Positions 26,015 to 35,644 of a DNA stretch of 64,000 bases are shown piece by piece. A model generated the notes under the pieces. It had not been told where the DNA came from. It did not search any database and was given only the letters and a program-made list of their open reading frames with translations. The stretch is taken from the NCBI RefSeq assembly GCF_902859725.1, contig NZ_CADIJP010000007.1, forward strand, positions 235,065 to 299,064. The letters run 5' to 3'. Origin of the DNA: Achromobacter mucicolens (lineage in GTDB: Bacteria; Pseudomonadota; Gammaproteobacteria; Burkholderiales; Burkholderiaceae_B). Both the position numbers and the translations under genes were made by a program. Each line of letters begins with the position of its first letter. Positions within the stretch are counted from its first letter, which is position 1.

Positions 26015-29000
26015 ATGGCAAAGTTTTTTATCGACAGGCCGGTATTTGCCTGGGTGATTGCGATCGTGCTGATGATGGCCGGCGCGCTGTCCATCCTGCA
26101 ATTGCCGGTTGCCCAGTATCCCAACATCGCGCCGCCCGCCATCGGCATCGCGGTGACCTACCCGGGCGCGTCCGCGCAGACCGTGCAGGACACCGTCGTG
26201 CAGGTGATCGAGCAGCAGATGAACGGTCTTGACGGCCTGCAGTACATCTCCTCGGAAAGCAACTCCGACGGCAGCATGTCCATCACGCTGACCTTCAAGC
26301 AGGGCACCAACCCCGACACCGCGCAGGTGCAGGTCCAGAACAAGCTCGCGCTGGCGCAGCCGCTCCTGCCGCAGGAGGTGCAGCAGCAGGGCATCCGCGT
26401 CACCAAGGCCACCAAGAACTTCCTGATCGTGGCGGGCTTCGTGTCCACCGACGGCACGATGACCAAGGACGACCTGGCCGACTACGTCGCCTCGTACGTG
26501 CAGGATCCCATCAGCCGCACGCAGGGCGTGGGCGACTTCCAGCTCTTCGGCTCGCAGTATGCGATGCGGATATGGCTGGACCCGGCCAAGCTCGTCAACT
26601 ACGGGCTGACCACGGTCGACATCACCACCGCGATCAAGGAACAGAACGTCCAGGTGTCGTCCGGCCAGCTGGGCGGCCTGCCGTCCGTGCGCGGCCAGCA
26701 GCTGAACGCCACCATCATCGGCCCGTCGCGCCTGCAGACGCCAGAGGACTTCGGCGAGATCCTGCTCAAGGTCAATTCCGACGGTTCGCAGGTGCGCCTG
26801 CGCGATGTCTCGCGCATCGAACTGGGCGGCCAGACGTACGCCATCGACAGCTTCTACAACGGCAATCCGGCCTCGGGCCTGGCCATCAAGCTGGCGCCGG
26901 GCGCCAACGCGCTGGACACGGCGCAGGCGGTACGCGACACCATCAACAACCTCAAGCCGTATTTCCCGCCGGGCATGGACGTCGTCTATCCGTACGACAC
27001 GACGCCGTTCGTCAGCCTGTCGATCCATGAAGTGTTCAAGACGCTGGTCGAGGCCATCATCCTGGTGTTCCTGGTGATGTATCTCTTCCTGCAGAACTTC
27101 CGCGCGACCATCATTCCCACGCTTGCCGTGCCGGTGGTGCTGCTGGGCACGTTCGGCGTGCTGGCCGCCTTCGGCTATTCCATCAACACCTTGACCATGT
27201 TCGGCATGGTGCTGGCCATTGGCCTGCTGGTCGACGACGCCATCGTGGTCGTGGAAAACGTCGAGCGGGTGATGGCCGAAGAGGGCCTCACGCCCAAGCA
27301 GGCCACGCGCAAGTCCATGAGCCAGATCACCGGCGCGCTGATCGGCATTGCGATGGTCCTGGCCGCCGTGTTCATCCCGATGGCGTTCTTCGGCGGCTCC
27401 ACGGGCGTGATCTACCGGCAGTTCTCGATCACGATCGTGTCTTCGATGGTGCTGTCCGTGATCGTGGCCATCGTCTTCACCCCGGCCCTGTGCGCGACGC
27501 TGCTCAAGCCCATTCCCAAGGGCCATCATGGCGCCAAGAAGGGCTTTTTCGGGTGGTTCAACCGCACGTTCGAACGCAGCAGCAATGGCTACGCCAACAC
27601 CGTCGCGCGCGGCCTGAACCGCACCAAGCGTCTGATGGTCGTGTATCTGGCGCTGGTCATCGCGATGGGCTGGCTGTTCACCCGCATCCCCACCGCGTTC
27701 CTGCCGGCCGAGGACCAGGGCATCCTGTTCGCCCAGATCCAGACGCCCGCCGGCGCCACCGCCGAGGCCACCAAGGCCGTCATCGACGACGCCACCAAGT
27801 ACCTGCTGACCGAAGAAAAGGACGCCGTCACCTCGGTGTTCGCGGTCAACGGCTTTAACTTCGGCGGCCGCGGCCAGAACGCGTCCATCCTGTTCATCAA
27901 GCTGCGCGACTGGGAAGAGCGCGGCGACGCCAGCCTGAAGGCCGCCGCCGTGGCGGGGCGCGCCAACGCGCATTTCGCCCAGACGGAACGCCGTGCGAAA
28001 TTGTTCGTCGTGCCGCCGCCGTCCGTGATGGAACTGGGCAACGTCACCGGCTTTGACTTCCAGCTCATGGACCGCGCCGGCGTGGGCCACGAGAAGCTGC
28101 TTGCCGCGCGCAACCAGCTGCTGGGCGAGGCCGCTCAGAGCCCGGTGCTGGCGGGCGTGCGTCCCAACGGCATCGAGGACGCGCCGCAGTACCAGCTGGA
28201 CATCGACCGCGAAAAGGCCCGCGCCCTGGGCGTGGCCGTGTCGGACATCAACAGCACGCTGGCCACCGCGTGGGGTTCGTCGTACGTCAACGACTTCATC
28301 GACCGCGGCCGCGTGAAGAAGGTGTTCGCGCAGGGCGAGGCATCCTCGCGCATGCTGCCGGAAGACCTGAACAAGTGGTACGTGCGCAACAAGGATGGCG
28401 ACATGGTGCCGTTCTCGGCGTTCTCCACCGCCACCTGGAGCTTCGGCCCGCAGAAGCTGAACCGCTATAACGGCGTGCCGTCGTACAACATCCAGGGCCA
28501 GGCGGCGCCGGGCTACAGCTCGGGCGCGGCCATGGAAGAAATGGAGCGCCTGGCGGCCAAGCTGCCGGTGGGTGTCGGCTTTGAATGGACAGGCCTGTCG
28601 TTCGAAGAACGCCTGTCCGGCGCCCAGGCGCCCGCGCTGTACGCGATCTCGCTCATCGTGGTGTTCCTGTGTTTGGCGGCGCTCTATGAAAGCTGGACGA
28701 TTCCGTCCGCGGTCATGCTGGTGGTGCCGCTGGGGATCATCGGCGCGCTGCTGGCCACGCTGATGCGCGGCCTGTCCAACGACGTGTACTTCCAGGTGGG
28801 CCTGCTGACGACAATCGGGCTGGCGGCCAAAAACGCCATCCTGATCGTGGAGTTCGCCAAGGAGCACTACGAGTCGGGCGCCAGCCTGACGGAATCGGCC
28901 ATCCACGCCGCCCGTCAGCGTCTGCGTCCCATCCTGATGACGTCCCTGGCGTTCATCCTGGGCGTGACCCCGCTGGCGATTTCCAGCGGCGCGGGCTCGG

Positions 29001-29194
29001 GCAGCCAGAACGCCATCGGCACGGGCGTGATCGGCGGCATGCTGACCGGCACGTTCCTGGCCATCTTCTTCGTACCGGCTTTCTTCGTCATCATGCTGCG
29101 CGTGTTCAAGGTCAAGCGCATGAGCGAAAACGTCGACAAGCACGACACCAGCGCCAAGGGGCCGCAGGACGTGCCGGCGGAGGGTCAACCGTAA
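26015..29194 (+). CDS. axyB: RND multidrug efflux pump, inner-membrane transporter (AxyB/MexB-like)
   Basis: A 1059-aa HAE-1 family proton/drug antiporter with twelve membrane helices and two large periplasmic loops. The N-terminus [12 protein letters not shown] is diagnostic. The proton relay pair Asp407-Asp408 lies in [13 protein letters not shown] at the same numbers as in AcrB, and the partner Lys939 lies in [11 protein letters not shown]. The F-loop/switch region [10 protein letters not shown] is present. Forms the trimeric pump of the tripartite complex; beta-lactams, quinolones, chloramphenicol and detergents are typical family substrates. Its stop overlaps the start of the channel gene by one base (TAATG). 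Confidence 0.93.
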   Translation: MAKFFIDRPVFAWVIAIVLMMAGALSILQLPVAQYPNIAPPAIGIAVTYPGASAQTVQDTVVQVIEQQMNGLDGLQYISSESNSDGSMSITLTFKQGTNPDTAQVQVQNKLALAQPLLPQEVQQQGIRVTKATKNFLIVAGFVSTDGTMTKDDLADYVASYVQDPISRTQGVGDFQLFGSQYAMRIWLDPAKLVNYGLTTVDITTAIKEQNVQVSSGQLGGLPSVRGQQLNATIIGPSRLQTPEDFGEILLKVNSDGSQVRLRDVSRIELGGQTYAIDSFYNGNPASGLAIKLAPGANALDTAQAVRDTINNLKPYFPPGMDVVYPYDTTPFVSLSIHEVFKTLVEAIILVFLVMYLFLQNFRATIIPTLAVPVVLLGTFGVLAAFGYSINTLTMFGMVLAIGLLVDDAIVVVENVERVMAEEGLTPKQATRKSMSQITGALIGIAMVLAAVFIPMAFFGGSTGVIYRQFSITIVSSMVLSVIVAIVFTPALCATLLKPIPKGHHGAKKGFFGWFNRTFERSSNGYANTVARGLNRTKRLMVVYLALVIAMGWLFTRIPTAFLPAEDQGILFAQIQTPAGATAEATKAVIDDATKYLLTEEKDAVTSVFAVNGFNFGGRGQNASILFIKLRDWEERGDASLKAAAVAGRANAHFAQTERRAKLFVVPPPSVMELGNVTGFDFQLMDRAGVGHEKLLAARNQLLGEAAQSPVLAGVRPNGIEDAPQYQLDIDREKARALGVAVSDINSTLATAWGSSYVNDFIDRGRVKKVFAQGEASSRMLPEDLNKWYVRNKDGDMVPFSAFSTATWSFGPQKLNRYNGVPSYNIQGQAAPGYSSGAAMEEMERLAAKLPVGVGFEWTGLSFEERLSGAQAPALYAISLIVVFLCLAALYESWTIPSAVMLVVPLGIIGALLATLMRGLSNDVYFQVGLLTTIGLAAKNAILIVEFAKEHYESGASLTESAIHAARQRLRPILMTSLAFILGVTPLAISSGAGSGSQNAIGTGVIGGMLTGTFLAIFFVPAFFVIMLRVFKVKRMSENVDKHDTSAKGPQDVPAEGQP

Positions 29195-30672
29195 TGACAT
29201 TCCCGATGAGAACCTTGCTGTCTGTATCCCTGGCGGCGGCCCTGGCGGGCTGCTCGCTGGCCCCCACCTACGAGCGCCCCGATGCGCCCATCGACGCGGC
29301 TTACCCCACGGGGCCGGCCTACAACGCGGCCCAGACGGCCGCGCCCGGTGGCATGGCCGTGGCCGATATCGGCTGGCGCGACTTCTTCGGCGATCCGCTG
29401 TTGCAACAGCTCATCGAACAGTCGCTGACCAACAACCGCGACCTGCGCGTGGCCGCGCTGAACGTCGAGGCGGCGCGCGCGCAGTACCGCATCCAGCGCG
29501 CCGACCTGGCGCCCAGCATCGGCGTGGCGGGCCAGGGCTCGGCCCAACGCACGCCGGCCGACCTGTCGCCCAGCGGCCGGGCCACCACCAGCCACAGCTA
29601 CCAGGTGGGCGCCGCCATGTCCGCCTGGGAGCTGGACCTCTTTGGCCGCATCCGCAGCCTGAGCGACAAGGCGCTGGAGTCGTATCTGGCGCTGGACGAA
29701 ACCCGCACCGCCACGCAGCTCACGCTGATCGCCGAAGTTGCGAACGCTTACCTTACGCTGCGCGCGGACCAGGAACTGCTCAGCCTGACGCGCGACACGC
29801 TCAAGAGCCAGCAAGACTCCTTCAACCTGACCAAGCAGAGCTACGACCAGGGCCTGTCCACCGCGCTGGACCTGAGCCAGGCCGAAGTGTCGCTGCGCAC
29901 GGCCGAGCGCAACCTGTCGCAATACACGCGCCAGGCCGCGCAGGACCGCAATGCGCTGGTGCTGCTGGTGGGCCAGCCGCTGTCGCCCGAGATGGCGGCG
30001 GCGCTGGACAATGCGGTCAAGCTGGACGACAGCATGCTGCCGACCACGCTGCCCGCCGGCCTGCCGTCCGATCTGCTGGCCCGCCGCCCGGACATCCGTG
30101 CGGCCGAGCATCAGTTGAAGGGCGCCAACGCCAATATCGGCGCGGCGCGCGCGGCGTTCTTTCCGACCATCAGCCTGACCGGCTCAGCCGGCACCGCCAG
30201 CGCCAGCCTGGGCGGCTTGTTCGACGGCGGTTCCGGGGCCTGGAGCTTCGTGCCCCAGATCACCGTGCCGATCTTCGCGGGCGGCTCGCTGCTGGCGGGG
30301 CTGGATCTGGCGAAGGTGCAGAAGAACATCCAGGTGGCGCAGTACGAGAAATCCATCCAGACGGGATTTCGCGAAGTGGCCGATGCGTTGGCCGGCCGCG
30401 GCACGCTTGACGAGCAGATCCAGGCGCAGCGGTTGCTGGTGGACGCCAACCAGCGCGCGTATGACGCGTCCGAGCAACGTTTCCGGCAGGGGATCGACGA
30501 TTACCTGAGCGTACTGGATTCGCAGCGTTCGCTGTACACCTCGCAGCAGGCGCTGGTCGACACGCGCCTGGCGCGGCTGACCAATCTGGTCACGCTGTAC
30601 AAGGTGCTGGGCGGCGGCTGGACGGAGCGCACGGTTGCCGCGCCTGCCGCGCCGGCAGCGCCCGCGGGCTGA
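29194..30672 (+). CDS. axyM: RND efflux outer-membrane channel lipoprotein (AxyM/OprM-like)
   Basis: A 492-aa TolC-fold outer-membrane factor of the NodT/OprM branch. Signal peptide with lipobox L-A-G-C, then S-L-A-P-T-Y-E-R-P. Two OEP repeats are visible: W-R-D-F-F-G-D-P-L-L-Q-Q-L-I near residue 67 through the coiled coils, and A-R-R-P-D-I-R-A-A-E-H-Q-L near 300. The C-terminus is Ala/Pro-rich. Translationally coupled to the pump gene; a second in-frame ATG at 29206 is a possible start. A strong terminator lies 31 bases after the stop. Confidence 0.92.
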   Translation: MTFPMRTLLSVSLAAALAGCSLAPTYERPDAPIDAAYPTGPAYNAAQTAAPGGMAVADIGWRDFFGDPLLQQLIEQSLTNNRDLRVAALNVEAARAQYRIQRADLAPSIGVAGQGSAQRTPADLSPSGRATTSHSYQVGAAMSAWELDLFGRIRSLSDKALESYLALDETRTATQLTLIAEVANAYLTLRADQELLSLTRDTLKSQQDSFNLTKQSYDQGLSTALDLSQAEVSLRTAERNLSQYTRQAAQDRNALVLLVGQPLSPEMAAALDNAVKLDDSMLPTTLPAGLPSDLLARRPDIRAAEHQLKGANANIGAARAAFFPTISLTGSAGTASASLGGLFDGGSGAWSFVPQITVPIFAGGSLLAGLDLAKVQKNIQVAQYEKSIQTGFREVADALAGRGTLDEQIQAQRLLVDANQRAYDASEQRFRQGIDDYLSVLDSQRSLYTSQQALVDTRLARLTNLVTLYKVLGGGWTERTVAAPAAPAAPAG

Positions 30673-30703
30673 TTGCCTGGCGCGCGTTTCCGGTTTGCCA
30701 TGC

Positions 30704-30740
30704 AAAACGGGCCGATCTTGCGATCGGCCCGTTTTTTTTT
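30704..30740 (+). terminator. Strong rho-independent terminator of the RND efflux operon
   Basis: A perfect 14-bp stem (arms 30704-30717 and 30722-30735) with a 4-base loop, running into a long T-tract to 30740. The A-run on the left side could let it work on the minus strand too, for the convergent YeaQ-type gene. Confidence 0.92.
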
Positions 30741-30760
30741 GCCTGTCGGACGCGCGGACG

Positions 30761-31012
30761 TCAGGTGCGCTTTCTTGCGATCAGGCCCACCACGAACAGC
30801 ACGATGATCGCGCCGACGACGGATCCGATCCATCCCGCGGGTTCGCCGGGGGCGTACCAGCCCAGCGATTGTCCCAGGAAGCCGGCCACGACGGCGCCGA
30901 TGATGCCCAGAATGGTGGTCATGATGATCCCCATGTTCTGGTCCCCGGGCATGATGGCGCGGGCGATCAGGCCCACGATAAACCCGACGATGATCATGAT
31001 GATGATGCTCAT
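30761..31012 (-). CDS. GlsB/YeaQ/YmgE family stress-response membrane protein
   Basis: An 83-aa protein made almost entirely of three hydrophobic helices with the family pattern G-L-I-A-R-A-I-M-P-G-D-Q-N-M-G near residue 14, G-I-I-G-A-V-V-A-G-F-L-G near 36, and a basic R-K-R-T end. The family is annotated as transglycosylase-associated and linked to general stress, but no enzymatic activity is established. AAGGAG sits eight bases before the ATG. Monocistronic. Confidence 0.9.
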   Translation of the reverse strand: MSIIIMIIVGFIVGLIARAIMPGDQNMGIIMTTILGIIGAVVAGFLGQSLGWYAPGEPAGWIGSVVGAIIVLFVVGLIARKRT

Positions 31013-31125
31013 GCGCGTACTCCTTACTAGGGAAAAGGGGGCAATGTGGATTGATGATACTCACGGATACCCGCACCCCGCGCGCCACCGTTGTAACAAC
31101 TGGTGTGCGGCCCCCGCCCGTCGGG

Positions 31126-31740
31126 TCAGGAGGTCAAGTCGATGAGCTGGCGCACGTCCTTGGTCAGCGCCTCGATGCTGTCGGTGTCGGACGCCAGCAG
31201 GCGCGCCTTTCCGTCCTTGTCGAAAATGTACACGCCGCGGCTGTGCGTCACTTCGTACATGTCGGCGTCGTCGCCAGGGCGGGGCTTTTCAATCTGGTAG
31301 GCCACGCGGTAGCGGCGCGCCAGGTCCGCGATCTGCTTTTCGTCGCCCGTCACGCCGATGGCGTTGTTGTTGAAGGCATTGACGTAGGCCTGCAGGATGT
31401 CTGGCGTGTCGCGGTGCGGGTCCACGCTGACAAAGAGAATCCGCACGTCCTTGGCCTTGTCGCCCAGGTTCTGCAACACCGCGGTCAACTGCGCCATGGT
31501 GGTGGGGCAGATGTCCGGGCAGCTGGCGTACCCGAAAAAGAGCAGCACCGTCTTGCCCTTCAGGTCGTCGCTGCTGACCGTCTTGCCGCCCGCGCCCGGC
31601 AGCGAGAACTTCAGGTCCGGCAGGTGCCCCTTGACGTTGTAAAGCGTCCAGTCCACGTTCCTGTCGCCGCAGGCGGCAAGAAACACACACAAAGCCATCA
31701 GCAGTCCGCGAAAGAAGCGGCCGGTAATCGAGTGTCGCAT
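31126..31740 (-). CDS. SCO1/SenC family copper chaperone lipoprotein
   Basis: A 204-aa periplasmic thioredoxin-fold protein that helps load copper into the CuA site of cytochrome c oxidase. Lipobox L-A-A-C (Cys24) follows a short signal peptide. The copper ligands are in Y-A-S-C-P-D-I-C-P-T (Cys74, Cys78) and T-H-S-R-G (His166). V-S-V-D-P-H-R-D-T-P is the usual family strand. The frame extends upstream, but the signal peptide fixes ATG at 31740. No cytochrome oxidase genes are in the window. Confidence 0.92.
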   Translation of the reverse strand: MRHSITGRFFRGLLMALCVFLAACGDRNVDWTLYNVKGHLPDLKFSLPGAGGKTVSSDDLKGKTVLLFFGYASCPDICPTTMAQLTAVLQNLGDKAKDVRILFVSVDPHRDTPDILQAYVNAFNNNAIGVTGDEKQIADLARRYRVAYQIEKPRPGDDADMYEVTHSRGVYIFDKDGKARLLASDTDSIEALTKDVRQLIDLTS

Positions 31741-31846
31741 GGGTCCAGTAGCCGGAAGGGGGTAAACCTTTCGGATTCTACCTGCTGGATCTGTGGAGAG
31801 TTTGCGCGGGCGCAATGCCTTGTGCTGGCGCAGGCTGAAATCAAAA

Positions 31847-31874
31847 AAATGGCCCGCTTGAACGCGGGCCATTT
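31847..31874 (-). terminator. Terminator of prlC
   Basis: An 11-bp perfect stem (arms AAATGGCCCGC and GCGGGCCATTT, 6-base loop). Read on the minus strand it is followed by a T-run. It lies 24 bases downstream of the prlC stop. Confidence 0.85.
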
Positions 31875-31897
31875 CCAGGGAGCGAACAACCGCTCGA

Positions 31898-33964
31898 TCA
31901 GCCAGCCGTCATACCGCTATGACGCAGCAGCGCATCGATACGCGGCGCGCGGCCGCGGAACGCGGCAAACGAATCGGCCGCCGGGCGCGAGCCGCCCACG
32001 GCCAGCACTTCGCGGCGAAAGCGCGCGCCGGTTTCCGGATCCAGCGTGCCCAGCGCATTGCCCGCCTGTTTGGCAGCCGCTTCCTCGAAGGCCTCGTACG
32101 CGTCCGCCGACAGCACTTCGGCCCACTTGTAGCTGTAATAGCCCGCGCCGTAACCGCCCGCGAACAGGTGCGAGAAGGCGTGCGGCAGGCGATGCCATTG
32201 CGGCGGGAACAGCACCGCCACTTCCTGGCGCACTTCCTGCAGCAACGCCAGCACTTCGGAAATCGACGCGCCCTTGCTGCGGTCGTGCATCAGCATGTCG
32301 AAGAGCGCAAATTCGATCTGGCGCACCGTCTGCATGCCGCTCTGGTAGTTGCGGGCGGCGACCAGGCGGTCGTAGAGCGCGCGGGGCAGGGGCTCGCCGG
32401 TGTCCACGTGCGCCGACAGCTTCTGCACCACGGCCCATTCCCAGCAGAAGTTTTCCATGAACTGCGAGGGCAGTTCGATGGCGTCCCATTCGACGCTGGC
32501 GAACGCCGCGGCGCCGGGCTCGTCGACTTCGGACAACAGCGCGTGCAGCGCGTGGCCGGTTTCATGGAAGAGGGTGATGACGTCGTCGTGCGTCAGCACG
32601 GCGGGACGATCGCCGTTGGGGCGCGAGAAATTGCACGTCAGGTAGGCAATGGGCGTCTGCACCGTGCCGGCCACGACGCGGCGCGTGCGCTCGCTGTCGA
32701 CCCAGGCGCCATTCTGCTTGCCGGCACGGGCGTACAGGTCCAGGTACAGATGGCCGATCAGCGCGCCTTCCGGGCTTTCGACGCGCACGCCGCGCACGTC
32801 GCCGTGCCACGACGACACGGGCGTTTCGGCCAGGCGCACGCCGAACAGGGTCTGGATCACGTCAAACAGGCCGGCCAGCACGCGCGGTTCGGTGAAGTAC
32901 TGTTTGACCTCGTCTTCCGAATACGCATAGCGCGATTCGCGCAGGCGTTCCGAGGCGTAGGCCACGTCCCACGGCTGCAGGCTGTCCAGGCCCAGTTCGC
33001 CGGTGGCATAGGCCGTGAGTTCGGCCAGGTCACGCTGCGCGAAAGGCTTGGCCCGCGCGGCCAGGTCGCGCAGGAACCCGGTCACTTCCTTGGCGTCGCG
33101 GGCCATGCGCGTCTGCAAGCGCAGCGCGGCAAACGTGCCCAGGCCCAGCAGGCCCGATTCCTCGGCGCGCAGCGCCAGCAGTTCTTCGATCAGCGGCGAG
33201 TTGTCGAACTTGGCGTCGCCCTGCTCGGACGCGACCGTGCCGTAGCCGCGGTACAGCGCCTCGCGCAGCGAGCGGTCCTTGGCGTACTGCATGACGGGCA
33301 GGTAGCAGGGCATCTTCAGCGTGAGCTTCCAGCCGGCCTTGCCGTCTTCCTGGGCGGCGGCGCGCGCTGCGGCGATCACGTCCGCCGGAATGCCGGCCAG
33401 GCGGCTTTCGTCTTCCACGATCAACGACCACGCGTCGATGGAATCGAGCACGTTTTCCGAGAACTTCTGCGAGGCCTGCGCCTCGCGGTCGGAAATCTGG
33501 GCATAGCGTTCACGGTCCGCGCCTTGCAGTTCGACCCCGCTCAGGCGGAAATCGCGCAGAGCCATTTCCACGATGCGGCGGCGCACCGGCGTCCAGGACG
33601 CGAAGTCGGGCGCGGCGGCCAGCCGCTGATATTGCTTGTACAGGCCTTCGTGCAGGCCCACCCAGGTCGAAAACTCGGTGACCAGCGGCAGCGCGGCGTT
33701 ATAGGCCTCGCGCAGCTCCGGCGTATTGACGACTGCATTCAGATGGCCGGCCACCGACCAGGCGCGCCACAGGCGCTCGGACGCGGTGTCCAAGGGCTCG
33801 ACCACGGCCTCCCAGGTGGGCGCGAGCGCGGGGTCGGCAGCCTGGTCGACGGCCTTGCGGGCGATGCCCAGCAGCTCCTCGACGGCAGGCACGATATGCG
33901 CGGGTTTGACGGCCGCGTAATCGACCAGTTCGGACACGGGAGCGAGCAGGGGGTTCTGAGTCAT
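31898..33964 (-). CDS. prlC: Oligopeptidase A (M3 family zinc metallopeptidase)
   Basis: A 688-aa cytosolic peptidase that degrades short peptides, including cleaved signal peptides. The zinc site H-E-T-G-H is at about residues 467-471 in L-F-H-E-T-G-H-A-L-H, with the third ligand Glu in the following helix (S-V-E-W-D-A-I-E-L-P-S-Q). S-Y-K-W-A-E near the C-terminus is a thimet-oligopeptidase/OpdA hallmark. Length equals E. coli PrlC (680 aa). It is downstream of folD on the same strand, separated by 205 bases of repeat-bearing DNA. Confidence 0.93.
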   Translation of the reverse strand: MTQNPLLAPVSELVDYAAVKPAHIVPAVEELLGIARKAVDQAADPALAPTWEAVVEPLDTASERLWRAWSVAGHLNAVVNTPELREAYNAALPLVTEFSTWVGLHEGLYKQYQRLAAAPDFASWTPVRRRIVEMALRDFRLSGVELQGADRERYAQISDREAQASQKFSENVLDSIDAWSLIVEDESRLAGIPADVIAAARAAAQEDGKAGWKLTLKMPCYLPVMQYAKDRSLREALYRGYGTVASEQGDAKFDNSPLIEELLALRAEESGLLGLGTFAALRLQTRMARDAKEVTGFLRDLAARAKPFAQRDLAELTAYATGELGLDSLQPWDVAYASERLRESRYAYSEDEVKQYFTEPRVLAGLFDVIQTLFGVRLAETPVSSWHGDVRGVRVESPEGALIGHLYLDLYARAGKQNGAWVDSERTRRVVAGTVQTPIAYLTCNFSRPNGDRPAVLTHDDVITLFHETGHALHALLSEVDEPGAAAFASVEWDAIELPSQFMENFCWEWAVVQKLSAHVDTGEPLPRALYDRLVAARNYQSGMQTVRQIEFALFDMLMHDRSKGASISEVLALLQEVRQEVAVLFPPQWHRLPHAFSHLFAGGYGAGYYSYKWAEVLSADAYEAFEEAAAKQAGNALGTLDPETGARFRREVLAVGGSRPAADSFAAFRGRAPRIDALLRHSGMTAG

Positions 33965-34067
33965 GGTGTTACCGGCTTATTGAGTGGCGGACGGCGCGCG
34001 GCGCGCCGGCGATAAGGATCAGGTGAGGGCGATCGTCCCGAACGCAAGGCCCGCCGGCGGGCGGGGA

Positions 34068-34156
34068 GGGTGCCTGACCCCAAGTTGCGGCAAGTGTCTG
34101 ACACCCCTGAGACGCCCGTTCAAGCTGAAGCGCATCTCACACGGGTGTCAGACACC
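34068..34156. repeat. Second cluster of GTGTC-A/T-GACAC palindromes (prlC-folD gap)
   Basis: Three related elements: imperfect GGGTGCCTGACCCC (34068-34081), perfect GTGTCTGACAC (34094-34104), and perfect GGTGTCAGACACC (34144-34156). A separate 14-bp palindrome GCCCGCCGGCGGGC lies just before them (34049-34062). They share their core with the elements at 2502-2592 and 23457-23469. Confidence 0.75.
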
Positions 34157-34169
34157 GAGGTCTACGCAC

Positions 34170-35021
34170 TCAGCCTGCGGCGCGTTCCGCCGCTTCGACC
34201 GTGTTGACCAGCAGCATGGCGATGGTCATGGGGCCGACGCCGCCGGGGACCGGCGTGATGGCGCCGGCCACTTCCTTGGCGGACGCGAAGTCCACGTCGC
34301 CGCACAGCTTGCCGTCGGCGCCACGGTTGATGCCCACGTCGATGACGACGGCGCCCGGCTTGATCATCGAGCCGTCGATCATGCCCGGCTTGCCGGTGGC
34401 CACGACCAGCACGTCGGCGCGGCGGGTCTGCGCGGCCAGGTCGCGCGTTTTGGAATTGCAGATCGTGATGGTGGCGCCGGCCTGCAACAGCAGCATGGCC
34501 ATCGGCTTGCCCACGATGTTGCTGGCGCCCACGATGACGGCCTCAGCTCCGCGCAGGTTCACGCCTTCCGATTCCAGCATCTTCATCACGCCATACGGCG
34601 TGCAGGGACGGAACAGCGGCTGGCCGGTCATGAGCAGGCCAGCATTGCTGATATGGAAGCCGTCCACGTCCTTTTCGGCCGCGATGGCCTCGATGACCTT
34701 GTGGGCGTCCATGTGCTTGGGCAGGGGCAGCTGCACCAGGATGCCGTGGATGCTGGGATCCTGGTTCAGGACCTGGATGCGGGCCAGCAGTTCGGCCTCG
34801 GTCATCTCGGCCGGGTATTGCTCTTTCACGGAATGCAGTCCGGCCTTTTCGCAGGCCGCGACCTTGTTGCGCACATACACCTGCGACGCGGGATCCGCTC
34901 CGACAAGCACAACGGCCAGGCCGGGGCGGGTGCCCTTGGCGGCCAGGGCCGAGACACGCTCGGCGACTTCTTCGCGAATGCGCTGCGAGAGCGCGGCGCC
35001 GTCAATAATCCTTGCGGTCAT
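34170..35021 (-). CDS. folD: Methylenetetrahydrofolate dehydrogenase/cyclohydrolase
   Basis: A 283-aa bifunctional enzyme interconverting 5,10-methylene- and 10-formyl-tetrahydrofolate. The catalytic Tyr49 and Lys53 lie in S-Q-V-Y-V-R-N-K. Family signatures: [16 protein letters not shown], the NADP site [12 protein letters not shown], and the C-terminal [10 protein letters not shown]. Its start overlaps the stop of the upstream response-regulator gene by four bases, so folD is the distal gene of a sensor-regulator-folD transcript, an unusual partner for a housekeeping enzyme. Confidence 0.95.
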   Translation of the reverse strand: MTARIIDGAALSQRIREEVAERVSALAAKGTRPGLAVVLVGADPASQVYVRNKVAACEKAGLHSVKEQYPAEMTEAELLARIQVLNQDPSIHGILVQLPLPKHMDAHKVIEAIAAEKDVDGFHISNAGLLMTGQPLFRPCTPYGVMKMLESEGVNLRGAEAVIVGASNIVGKPMAMLLLQAGATITICNSKTRDLAAQTRRADVLVVATGKPGMIDGSMIKPGAVVIDVGINRGADGKLCGDVDFASAKEVAGAITPVPGGVGPMTIAMLLVNTVEAAERAAG

Positions 35022-35644
35022 GCGTGTGCCTCGGGTTTGGCCAGAGCCACTTTCATCAAATCTGCAACGGTGGTCACTTCAAGTTTTTCCATGATGTTGG
35101 CGCGGTGCGCCTCGACGGTCTTGATGCTGATGCCCAGGTCGTCGGCGATCTGCTTGTTCAAGCGGCCCGCAACGATGCGCTCCAGCACCTGTTGCTCGCG
35201 CGCGGTCAGGCGCGCCAGCATGGCTTCGTGGTCCTTCTGAGCCTGGTGCTTGCTCACGCGCTGCGTGGCCTGCTCCAGCATGCGCGCCACGATCTCGCGC
35301 AGGTCGGATTCGTTGAACGGCTTTTCCAGGAAGTCGACGGCGCCCTTCTTCATGGTGGACACCGCCATGGGCACGTCGCCGTGGCCGGTGATGAACACGA
35401 TGGGCAGCGGGGCATTGCGCGCGATGAGCTGTTCCTGAAGTTCCAGGCCGCTCATGCCGGGCATCCGCACGTCGGCGATCAGCACGCCGATCTGGCTGGC
35501 GTCGTAGTCTTCCAGGAACGATTCGCCGCTGGCGTAGGCGCGAACGCGGTATCCATTGGCTTCAAGCAGCCAACGCAGCGAATCGCGGACCGCTTCGTCG
35601 TCGTCGACAATGAATACCGTGCTCGACAGGTGGGGCGTGTTCAT
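35018..35644 (-). CDS. Two-component response regulator, FixJ/NarL type
   Basis: A 208-aa regulator with an N-terminal receiver (phospho-acceptor Asp58 in L-I-A-D-V-R-M-P-G; acidic pocket D-D-D at 14-16; Lys in F-L-E-K-P-F) and a C-terminal LuxR-type helix-turn-helix ([10 protein letters not shown] near 146, [10 protein letters not shown] as recognition helix). The domain combination is that of FixJ/TtrR/DctR regulators. Its start overlaps the stop of the kinase gene by four bases. Target genes unknown. Confidence 0.92.
   Translation of the reverse strand: MNTPHLSSTVFIVDDDEAVRDSLRWLLEANGYRVRAYASGESFLEDYDASQIGVLIADVRMPGMSGLELQEQLIARNAPLPIVFITGHGDVPMAVSTMKKGAVDFLEKPFNESDLREIVARMLEQATQRVSKHQAQKDHEAMLARLTAREQQVLERIVAGRLNKQIADDLGISIKTVEAHRANIMEKLEVTTVADLMKVALAKPEAHA

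Noticed and set aside
25433-29200. A 1255-codon open frame antisense to the RND pump gene
   Set aside because: Same reason: complete overlap with a gene of known family and a His/Gln/Arg-rich, low-complexity translation.
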